Source: Scilla litardierei (lineage: Eukaryota; Streptophyta; Magnoliopsida; Asparagales; Asparagaceae). Taken from it: DNA of 64,000 bases. The notes below the pieces were generated by a model. It was given only the letters and a program-made list of their open reading frames with translations. It made no database searches and was not told where the DNA came from. The first letter of the stretch is position 1; every line of letters starts with the position of its first letter. The stretch lies in NCBI GenBank assembly GCA_030789695.1, contig CM061136.1:130238648-130302647 (forward strand). The letters are read 5' to 3'. Shown here piece by piece: positions 44,126 through 55,217 of this stretch. A program made the translations under genes and the position numbers.

Positions 44126-47100
44126 TATACAAAAAACATGGGTACCAGTAAGGATGTGTAATGTAGGCAAAAAGAAAGAAATTTGTCAAAAGAAAATAAA
44201 AGAACTGAAAAATTGCAAGGGACGAAGTCCTGTTTTACTTGGACCATGTATGAATAACAATGTATCCTGCAAGTATGTTAAATATCATGTATGAATAACA
44301 AAGTATACTGCAAGTAACCCTCACACTTGGATCTTGCAAGTCACCCTCTACCGTTAACTAAGTATCCTATTTTTTCATGATAATGTTACTGAATTTATAA
44401 ACTAAAATACCAAAATGATAGAGGATAATGTGGTTGTTAACTAAATATGTATTTGTGATCAACCACCTCACTTGGATGTTTTACTTGGACCAAGAAACTT
44501 GGATGTTTTACACACAGCTTTAGGCCCAAATTAACACAAAAATAAAAAACAGTGAGGAAAGTATGTTAAATATCATGTATGAATAACAAAGTATACTGCA
44601 AGTAACACTCTACTGTTAACTAAGTAGCCTGTATGAATAATACCGAGCTATATCAATTAGACTATAATTGCCCTACTGCTAACATGAGCAAGAGAATAAC
44701 ATATGTCGCAGACCTTTGATTTATAGGTTAAGTTAGGTTATTATATATTCATTTTAAGGTTAAGCTCATGCAGAGCAACCAAAAGGAAATTTTCACATTG
44801 AGTTTTATTTTTAAAAAATAAAAGATCTATTATACAAATCAGCAAATTTTGGTTAGATTTAATATAGATGCATGAAGTGGAGATGCGCTTCATGGCTGTC
44901 AAGCCTGTGTTGGGATGGACCCATTTCTATATATGACCCTAATCCAAGAAGGGTTGTGCTGGTTCATGTGGGCAATGTCGTGTAGCTTACCGACTGAAAA
45001 AAAGAGGGGGGACATCAAATTCCATTTTTAGAAGGGAAGAGAATGGTAGGCCGCATAACTCACCATAGCAATTTTTGTCAAATGGGGGTGTCATCTCTAC
45101 AGGTCCAGCTTTGAATCCAACATGGGAGTTGGAGATGGAAGGCAAGAGCTTTGCTGGACATAACAATGGCACATGCCAAGTTGACACTAAGGTCATCCAA
45201 AGCTTTCAGAAGAGCTTACATATCCCATATGAATGTTTTCACAGCAATAAATGTAATAAGAACACTAACAGAGGCAGATGCCAAACACATATAACAAACC
45301 CATCATGATAACAATTGCAGAACAACAATAACATGTTAACAATGAACACATTAACCCAATCTGAAATGTGTTAAACAATTAACAGATTTTAGGTTGGCAT
45401 GTGAAAAATTAACACATTAACACATTAACAATAATAACATGTGAAAAATTAACAGTTGGATGGCAACCTGAACTTTTCTGATACAAATTTTCAACCCATT
45501 TTGGAAATGTGTTATGCCAACCTCACATGAATGCAACCTGAAATGTGAAAAATGTGAAAAACTGACAATTGGCATAAAACAGTTTGGAACCCAGTTTGGA
45601 ACCTGAAATGTGTTAAACAATTAACAAATAGTTAACACAGTAACACATTAACAATAATAACATGTTAAAAATTAACAGTTGGATGGCAACCTAAGCCATT
45701 TCAATTTTGGGTTGACGTATAGCTAGAAAAATGTTAGAACATTATTTAGTATCATCATAATTTCATGGTTGAAGACAAAAATTAACTGTTTGCACTGAAA
45801 GGAAGGGTTGTTGGGTTTATTATGGTGTGAGACAGAGAAATCCATTACGATCTCCTGTTTTTTTTTGAGAAATTTGGAGAAGCCTGTCAAAAATATGCTT
45901 TGGTGTATGATGATGTAGGATGCCTATAAAATGATATCTGGCACATTTTTGCCATTCCATCTTGGATGCCTCAAAATACGATATGATTTATTTCTGATAC
46001 ATATTGAAATAGGAAGACATTTGAACCCTTATTCCTTTTGTTGGAATCTGAAGCAAGTGAAGCAAATAGTCGTTCCTTGTTCCATATTGGTGCATCTCAT
46101 TGCTGGAAGCAATGTGCAGCAAATGAAAGTCATGAAACTGCAAATGAAGTCTTGACACTGCACCAGAAAACTCTCCTCATTATATTTATTCTCTATATAT
46201 TTTTTCATCATAGAATGGAGTGTGCTTGCAATAACCATCACGTGCATCAATGTATATATGCTGTTCGTGTTGTTGCCACTCCCTTTTTAGGTTATTTATG
46301 AATCTTTTTTGTTAAGGGATATATTTCATCACCCTTCTCCAACATGATCCTTAAATCTTCATAATCTCAGTTTCTTTTATCTTCGAATATAAGAAGATAT
46401 AATATATTGGAGAAGGTATTCAACTTTTATACATGACACATATATATATGTACTACTCATCTAAATCCACTATCAAAATGTGTTTGGTTGGAGGTGCTCC
46501 TCTCTACGATCAATACAACCAACCCCTTCTAAAGAAAGGAGAAGGAGAAGGAGAAGGAGAAGAAGCAACAAAACGACGCAAGCTCAACAGGGAGGACTTG
46601 CCATGGCTAGTCAGAAACTCGGCATCCCAAAAATCAAGATATGTCACTTTCTTTCCTTTGCTATTCATTCACTTTATTTTGGTTGTGAAAATGTAGGATG
46701 GCACACACATTCCCATCCACAAAATGCCCAATGTGTCATTTTCCTTTGAATTTTGGCAGAAGAAAGGAAAAAAAATCAGCATTAATACCCAACAACATAG
46801 AGAGAATGGGATAATAGGCTGGACTAATAGATAATCAACACATACAGGAGGAGGCCTAACTACTTGTTTCATTTTGTTTAATACCCTTACAAAATCTCAT
46901 TTAAAACTACACCCATAACCTAACACATGGTTGCTAAACAAAGTGAAGCATACTTTATTGTTGCCAAGTGTTATGCTAGACTTGCTCCCTTTTATCAAAT
47001 GCTATACGAAAAATTCAACCTTAAGTGGCTATTGCTTACCAAAAAGGGAATCCACTAAAGCCTCCACTTCAAAGGCAGCCTCAACTTCAAAGGCAGCATC

Positions 47101-48555
47101 CACTGCAGCCTACCAATCTACACCAACCAACTCAAAATTACGTCAATTTCACAAAACCCTATAGTGAATGAATTCGGATTGGGGTAGTAAAGTAAAAAAA
47201 TTGAGACCTTAAAATGGAGATTCCTCCAAGTCCAAGAGATTGCAGAGAAGCACCAGATCCCTTAGCAAATCCTTATCAAACTGGGATATTCTTGTTAAGG
47301 ACTTTTGTTGGTTCATGGAGTTAGCAAATCCTTAGCAAATCCTTATCAAACTGGGATATCCTTATAAATCCTGTTAATGCCTGCAAAAATTCAGCTCATG
47401 AACCAACAAAATGCCTGCAAATTTGAAGATGAGCTAAATCATGATTAGCAACGATTTGCTAAGGATTTAATCCCAGCAAAATGCCTTGCCTGCAAGAATA
47501 TAACAAAAAGGCCTGCAAGAATATCCAAGTTTGAACCAACAAAATGCCTGGCAATTTGGTATAACAAAAGTGGATATACTTAATTTTTTGTTCACATGAA
47601 TCTAAATTGAATCCAAGTTTTTGTTCACATGAATCCAAGTTTGAACCAATACAGCAAAGTTGGTATATTCAACAAAATCTTAGTTGGTGTGCACATGAAC
47701 CTAAATTGATTTGAGCATTTGTACAAATAGTTGGTGTGCAGAAATCCTGGAGATAGAATCCAAATTTATTGCTGCAAAAAACATCAAAAACAACAAAGAA
47801 TCAGTCGAGCTGAGAAAAAATAATGGGGGAGGAATCAAATTTCCTTCTGCTAACAAATTTTGATCCCTACGGTTGGATGCTTTCTATGTCAACAACATCA
47901 TTTGTGTAGCTTCCATTGCTCTTCTTGAGTAGCTTCCATTGCTCAGTATTAATATTGATGAAGGATAGGAGGAGGCAGCCGTTGTGGTGCTCGACGTGGA
48001 GAAGGCACGGGGATGGCGTGCAAGGCTCTCGAAGTTGAAGTGACGTGGTTCTTGCCGTGGTCACGTCGGAGGAGGAGAAGTTGAAGTGCCGAAGTTGCCG
48101 TGCCGTGGTTGCCGTGGTTCTTGCCATGGTTTTTGATTTGAGGCTCTTACCGAATTTTGCAGTGCCGAAGTGTTTATGAGTTGAGGCTATCCGGGAAAAT
48201 ATTCGTTTCAAGTTGAAGTGCCGAATTTTGCAGCAGAGGTGTTTGTGATTTGAGGCTCTCCCGGTAAAATTTTCGTTTCAAATTGCCCGGGTGTTTTGCA
48301 GCAGAGTGTCCCCCCCAAAATTTTCATTTCAAAATCAAATTTCAAATTTCAAAATTTCCCCCCAACACACAAAATTTCTCATATGCAATTTCTCAAATAC
48401 AAAATCTTATCCAATAACCCATGATACAAAATCTTATACAAACATATCCAAATTCCCTTATCCATTTTCTCTTATCCATTTTCTCATAACCAATTTCTCT
48501 TATCCAACAACTCTTATCCAAAAACCCATGATAACATCCCTGTTTTATAATATAG
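44126..48555. other. Remaining interior of the first Helitron
   Basis: The stretch is AT-rich, with a GAAGGA repeat near 46520-46562 and short direct repeats such as aatccttagcaaatccttatcaaact near 47265-47350. ORF scraps at 45196-44987 (KAGPVEMTPPFDKNCYGELC) and 46433-46640 may be other captured pieces, but I do not recognise them. The last 140 bp hold repeated cttatccattttctc words. Confidence 0.4.
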
Positions 48556-48689
48556 ATGTACTAGTCATAACCCGTGCCCGCGGGCACGGTTCATTTAAGA
48601 TTTTCACCCGCGAAATCTTTGTTCCCCAAAAATTATTTCCACAGCCAAAATTGAAAAGAACAACAAATTAGCATAAAAATATTTAGCGA

Positions 48690-49050
48690 CACGGGTGTAT
48701 TTGTCGTGGGCACCTTCGGCGCGGAACAATAAATTCGGCACGGACGCCTTCGACACAGAACAACAAATTCGGTGCGGACGCCTTCGACACGAAACAACAA
48801 ATTCGGCACGTGCGCCCTTGGTGCAAAACAACAAATTAGCATAGGACAAAAAATTCGGTGTGGAAGAACAAATTCGACGCATGCGCCTTCGACACGAAAC
48901 AACAAATTCAGTGCGGAACAATAAATTAGCGTAAAAAATTCAGCGGATGTGCCTTTGGCACGGGCGTGCCTTCGATGCAGGAAGGCGCTCCTTTAGCACC
49001 GGCGCTCCTTCGATGCGTGAAGGCGCTCCTTCGGCACAGGCACTCCTTCG
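48690..49050. repeat. Subterminal tandem repeats of the second Helitron
   Basis: About ten degenerate copies of ccttcg(g/a)cgcggaacaacaaattcgg are visible, including a run of gcgctccttcg(g/a) words near 48980-49050. Confidence 0.78.
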
Positions 49051-49619
49051 GTTTGAGACAAAAAGTTGTGGCTGACATTTCTACATTCGATAAATTAATC
49101 ACAAAAGCCAAATATCACCAATTACTATCACACCAAGAACCTTACAGATATATGCTAGGACCAACCAAATACTGTCATAGCTTTATAGACAAATACTGGC
49201 ATGCTAGGTCCGACCAAATATTGTCATCAACAAATACTGTCACACCAACGACTATCACAACACATGAAAGATATTGAGTAAGGAAGATTCCCAATGAGGT
49301 TGTTGTTACCTACACCATTGAAATGAAGCCTAGCAACTACACCATTGAAATGAAGCCTAGCACTTATAAAAGCCATATCCAAACCCGAAATACCAAAACC
49401 ATTCTCAAAAGCTGTTTATTAATGCATAGAGAAAACAAAATTAATATGGAAAGAACGGGTATAAACCCTCTTATTAGACATTTGGTTTTCATCAGTCAAG
49501 TTATTCCTGTTCAAAAGGATATTGTTGTGAAAAATACTTGAAAATCCTAAAAATTACATGACATGCTATCAATCGATGCCAACCATCTAAATTTTGCAGG
49601 ATGAATAATGTACAGCTGG

Positions 49620-49910
49620 TTAATTTATTCATCATTTTTAATTATCCTATTAGATTTGCTACTGACGACGTAGTATTCTGTAGTTTGCACCATAATGAAA
49701 GGTTGTTTCAAGCCTTGTCATACAAAATTTGCTATGCATTTGCTGTCTTCAGCAGCTCTTCCCAGGATGTGATCTCTCTTGGTTTGTTTCTCAGCTGACC
49801 TTCGATCCTCTCCTTGGAATATATCTTCTCCCAGCCAATGAAAGGCATGAATCTGACGTTTCTGTGTTCCAACAATTGCGTGAGCCCTTGCCAAGTTTAG
49901 TTGACCATGT
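49620..49910 (-). pseudogene. Unidentified exon-like fragment in the second Helitron
   Basis: One minus-strand frame reads LLEHRNVRFMPFIGWEKIYS then KERIEGQLRNKPREITSWEE and LLKTANA before a stop. The composition and motif density look like real protein. I do not recognise the family. It is probably another captured fragment. Confidence 0.35.
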
Positions 49911-50497
49911 GAATAAGCCGCTCAATGTGTCTTCCAATATGCTTGTAACCTGTCATTACAGCAACATGAATCCCTTAGTCTCCAGTCACTCAATAATGGA
50001 AGTATACAGATTATAAACCAAGCTAACAGGGAATCATATGCATTACGCTTAATGTTGCAGCAAATCATGGACCTTTTTTCATATGCACTGAGATATAAAA
50101 TCAGTAGAAAATCACGCTTCATACATGAAACACACGTCCAAAATTTGGAAGCATAAAGAAATCATTATGGTCTTGCTTTAATAGTATGGACTATATAAGA
50201 ACACATATATAAGAACATACAAATCAAAAATCGCTACACTTACTGCAAATCAATTCAATACCTTGTTACATATTGCTCCAATTAGCATATCAGGACAGAT
50301 AAACCTTATTCATGAGTTAAACAATAGATATGAAACAGTAAAACTAAATCCTTTGGTCTGAATTGTTATATGACTCCTTTTTCCATTAATTGTTACCAGG
50401 GCCATCTTCTCCATTACATTAGAAACTATGATATACTTTCTATTACTTTCATCCAGGGTGTCAAAAATAATTAATATTTATATTAGGAATTATAAGT

Positions 50498-50790
50498 TTA
50501 CTCTGGAGCACGATACCAAAAGTTCCTAAAACTCGAGTGGAATGTAGGCGGGCAGCACTATCAGGAGACTGGTTGGATAAAGTGAAATTCGCAAGCTTGG
50601 ATTCATAATCATCGAAAAGAAGAACATTGCTCGATCTAACATCTCGATGTACAATTGAAGGCTGAACTTTTTCATGAAGATACTCGAGACCTCTTGCCAC
50701 ACCATAAGAAATTTTTCACCCTCTGATTCCAGCTTAGAACATAACCGGGTTCAGCATCATGTACCCCTTTCCTTCTTGTGCCAAACGAAT
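50498..50790 (-). pseudogene. Captured PTI1-like protein kinase fragment
   Basis: On the minus strand it reads [76 protein letters not shown] and TRVLGTFG. This is the catalytic loop to activation segment of plant PTI1-like Ser/Thr kinases. The HRD Asp is kept, but the metal-binding Asp of the DFG-equivalent is Asn (ANF). Single-base indels sit after WNQRVK and after GTFG. No other kinase subdomains are present nearby. Confidence 0.85.
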
Positions 50791-50799
50791 AAACTCATT

Positions 50800-53700
50800 T
50801 TAGCTAAGTGAACATAGAATTACATGGAACAATTAAGGTACGAAGAGAACATTTTACACCGTTACAAACAAAATAATTATTTTCACATTTCTAATTTACA
50901 CAATTTTAAAATCTAACTTGTTGAGATATGAAAAAAATGCAAAAGATTGCAAGACCTAAATGCCAGATGCAGGCATGAATAATTTTCAAATTGGGACATT
51001 CAATCACCAGAAAGAAATAGGGTTTAGGGTTTCTGTTGCAAGAACAACTAATGTCTTGCTGGCATAGATATACAAAATGTCATTATATGTATGGAACTAA
51101 GTTTGTCATTATAAATCCTTGTAATTTACTATTTTTCGTATTTGACACATGCATGTCAATACAATGAGTGAAGTGCAATTTTCTCTCTTTCAATCTCAAT
51201 TTTGTTTGAATATAACATGCAGCTTGAGTGAAACACCTTTAAAACATGTCTTATCTGTACCCGAAATTGATTGCAAGTGTTCTTCTTTACTATAATGAGT
51301 TCAATCTATTGTCTAATTTCATTTTGTATTTCATTTTATTGTCTAAATTATTGTTTCAACTATTTATGATTCTGAGGCGTTACTCAGAGCTGTATGAAGT
51401 CATTATGGGAGAGTAATTGTTTCCTGTTTATTGCTTTAAATAGTTAAATAGATGGTGTTGGCTCTTCTAAATGAATCAGATTTATGTCTTTCAGATGACG
51501 TGGTTGAACAAATAGTAGATAAGGTGATGAAAAGTCTTTTCTATTGGCGCCTTATTGCGACATCGTATTGACAACATGGCCATTATAAACCATGCCCATG
51601 TTATACCATGTACCAGTCCCATATTGCTACCATTCCAACCTTACACTCTTATCTAAAACTTTCATCTACCCAACACTCATACTGCAAGGTTGGTGCTACA
51701 ACTCCTAATAAAATATCATCATGAAACTTTGTACCAACTTAATAATATGTCTACTGGATGTAAGAAATGTTATGTAATAATGTTAGAGAAGGAAAATCGC
51801 TGAAAGCCTTGACAATTGAGACTTTTCCATGAAAACAAAACAAAATTGACATGACCTATATGACTATCTTGCAGCATCAACAAATGCAGGATATTGCAGA
51901 ATTTTGTAGTTTAAAGCAAGAATGATACAAAAAGATTAACCAATGTACTTTAAATGCTGTCAAAAACATAAGCCAATGTACAAAAGCTAATAGCTAAAAT
52001 AGAAAAGCTAATAATGAACTAAACAAACAATTTTTACCATAATCCAAACCTTTTTGAAAATAAAATTTCCTAACCACCTGAAATATGAAAACCAATGTCC
52101 ATGGTAAAGAGAAGAGGAATCACAATTCCAACTAAACCTTCTCTGTGTGCCTGCTCCCAGACTGGGGAGAAAAGTATTTTGTAAACATATTTACTACCTT
52201 CTTTTATTCTTCCTCTTATCTTAGCATTTATATCATCTTCAACCCGATTCACACCTGAAAATGACAACAATAATTTGAAACAAACCATGAAGCTTGCAGC
52301 CCAACTATTGCAGACTCGGATATTTTGACTGCAATGTTGAGACTGAAATTGTGAGTTCCCCAAAAATTATATTGATGGCCAACATTGAGTAATCCTACTC
52401 TGATCAAGGTTTATAAAAGTCAAATTGTAAATTGCTCCTATTCCTTCGAACTAAAGACATATCTCTGTGGCAAAAATTGGATTTTCCCAGAATCCTGATA
52501 GATTGTAGAAAAAGGTTGCATCTCTTGGAACTTGGGAGGCTAAATGTTAAACCATTTGTGCACTTACAAAATTCCGGTTGCAAAAGAAACAGTGGTAGGA
52601 ATCTGATTACAACTTCTGTTGTAAATCCTAGTTTTCTGCATTCCCTTATCCTGCACGTGCAATAATTATCCGTGTTCTGTAAACAGTGGTAGGAAGCTGA
52701 TATAACATGAGAACCACATTCTCAATCTTATCCTTGTTAGTGATGGGATGAATCTGCAACTGTTGCTCAAAGAGAGCTTAGGTTTATCTTCTTCTCCTTT
52801 AATGAGCAAAGCAAAGCATGGTGGCAAGGGACATTAAAATAGCTATAAAACTACAACATATAAAATTAAGATGTATGTGCTCTTCTTTAACTTGTATATA
52901 TAAGACATCAACATTCATGACAAATGCTCTGCAACTTATATATAACTTTGAATTAGAGTCTAAACCCTTTGGGGGTAAAGTTAAAGTCAGCTAATAAAAA
53001 ATTATAAACTCCAAGCCAACAACCCAAAGGGAAGTATAATCAAGATCAGATAGAAACAAAAAACTCTAGTTAAGGCACCCCATAAAATAGGTTGTGTGAG
53101 GAATTAATATTTACACAAGCGTAGACTTATAAATTAGAAGAAGTTTAGCTAAGAGATGATTTGGTTGATATTGCAACATCAAATCTCCAGAGATTCCCCA
53201 ATGAAGAAGACAACACTCAAAACTAATTTTTTTTATTTGTATTCGTTATATCCATCGATCTTGTTAGCCATAGTTTTCTGATGTTTTTAATTCGGCTATT
53301 GAGGTTTTAATGAATTTGGGTGTGAAATTTGTTGCTTGAGATACAAAACACAAATAGTGAGAACCAAGCTCCAATTTTGCAAATAAATTCTGATGGATTG
53401 TTCACACTTGAATGTGGAGCTTGGCAAACAAAATCACCTTAATGTTATTGTTTGTTTTTTTGGTTCCACATTCTGATTCTTGTTATAAAAACCAGATACA
53501 TGTTTTTTTTGCAAAGCTCCAAAAAACATATCAAAATGAAAATCATGTTATCAAAATACAAAACACAAAAAGCAAAATTTTGACCCATATAAAGCTGTCC
53601 TATATGAAAAAAATGATATATACCTGGCACGAATTCATTCATCCCCCATGGTCCATGGACCACTTGCTAGAATTTCCACCATCCTAGCTTCCATTGAACA

Positions 53701-55217
53701 TGAATTAAGGCTGGTCGTGGCCATTGACCTGAAAGGCAACTTTCCTCAACAGGGAAAAAAATGAAAAAAGTCCAAAGGGGATCAACACCCTCTAAGCTAA
53801 TATTTAGATCAACACCAAATTTAGCTTCAAATATTAGTAAAACTTTCCTTCTTAAGAAATAAATAAGAAACATCATTGAGACAAAGATATTAATAAAATT
53901 TTCCTTCTTCTACGAAGGATAAAGTCGCACTCAGTGATTTTTTGATGGGAGTTTTCCCCAAATCATATTTTCAACCAAAATAGTAATTAAGACAACATTT
54001 TTTTACATCGACTTATAATAATATCACACAACCTAAACTATATGCTAAAAGAAAAAACCCTTAACTATGAACAAATATACACAAAAATACATTTTTGATT
54101 GAACAACCATGCAGTCCAATTTCAAAAACACCACCTCTCACACATGCATTTAAAACCAACAAAATTTACACATGAAGCTAGGTCCGTGTGTCCTGAAAAT
54201 AAAAAATAAAATCATATATTAGAATAGAAAAATTAGAAACGAAGATATATCTAATTACTGTGTACAACTCACTTTTATTACCTTCATCATGTTTAAGCAG
54301 AAAACCTTTTCATCATCATATTATAAAAAGATGACGTGTCAAGCTCAATCCAAAGTGGAGAGTTAATGGGATGAGCAATTACCTAGATAAATTAAGACAT
54401 AAATTTCTTAGAAAATTAATATATATTTGATAATATGGAAAAATTTAAATTTATACATTTATTTACCTTTTTTCGATGGAGTGGGGGAGGTCGTGCTTTT
54501 TGGAACCAAGCAAGCTCGGCAAGAACCATCTTCCACTTCTATAACAAAAAAGGTATTTGGATGGTCAATGAACAAGATATTTTGAAAAACAAAATCTAAG
54601 ATTTTTATATTACCTCGGAAAAGAAGGTTGATTTGTCTTCGATGTGACTCGTCGCCGTTGCTTGTAAAGTTCTTTTAGCAATTTGCTGAAAATAATAATA
54701 ACAGTAAACAGTAACTAATTTTTAATGGCAAAATGAGAATGTTTGTAAAGGTATGCATACCTTATCAAACCAAAATCCGATATAATCCAGTAGCTTGACA
54801 TTTATGTGATTGTTTTGAAGTAACAGAACCTATGAGACCAATAATGTTAATGCAAATATAGTAGATAAAATATATAATGTAGAATTATGAAAAGAAACTT
54901 ACATTTTTTGCCAAATCTTCATCATCATCTATCTATATAAAAATACAAACCAATATATTTTATCAAACAATGCATACCGAAAACTATTAAGTCATGCAAT
55001 GAAATGAAGTAAAGGAAAAAATTTCTTACCCTGCCATATATGGTAATGTGTGTCCACATTTTAAAGCTTGGTAACGTATGATAATGATATACCTGCATGT
55101 TAGACAACAATCGATAAATAATTTTGTTAAAAGATCATTTAAACAATAATATTAATAAAACAATGTAAAGAAAGAAAGATAAAAACCTTACATACAATGT
55201 TTATCATACATTGGAAA
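50800..55217. other. Second Helitron interior between kinase fragment and transposase
   Basis: Mostly AT-rich. Between 54.47 and 55.2 kb, minus-strand pieces such as LAKNVLLLQNNHINVKLLDY and LPSFKMWTHITIYGR lie between GT-AG-like signals. They could be remains of the RPA-like single-strand-binding gene carried by many plant Helitrons, but the match is weak. Confidence 0.3.
52068..52260 (-). pseudogene. Unidentified exon-like fragment (GVNRVEDDINAKIRG...)
   Basis: After a ttttcag-like acceptor the minus strand reads GVNRVEDDINAKIRGRIKEG, then SKYVYKILFSPVWEQAHREG and LVGIVIPLLFTMDIGFHISG. The open frame between splice-like signals suggests a captured exon. I cannot assign a family. Confidence 0.35.

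Larger units (their letters stand above)
42286..48556 (-). mobile_element. Non-autonomous Helitron with captured gene fragment (6.27 kb)
   Basis: The 5' end on the minus strand is TCTATATTATAAAACAGGG starting at 48556, the classic plant Helitron start. The 3' end is CTAG (42289-42286), preceded by a perfect 22-nt palindrome, aaccgtgcccgcgggcacggtt (42296-42317). It is flanked by A at the 5' side and T at the 3' side on the minus strand. There is no Rep or helicase inside. It carries exons of an hnRNP Q-like gene (42690-44125) next to its 3' end, an arrangement known for gene-capturing Helitrons. Confidence 0.85.

Noticed and set aside
46433..46749. Plus-strand ORFs with GEGEGE/RRRRRR runs
   Set aside because: They are driven by a GAAGGA repeat; no family is recognised and splice signals are unclear.
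50461..50700. Functional kinase gene
   Set aside because: Only one segment of the kinase domain is present, with indels and the metal-binding Asp replaced.
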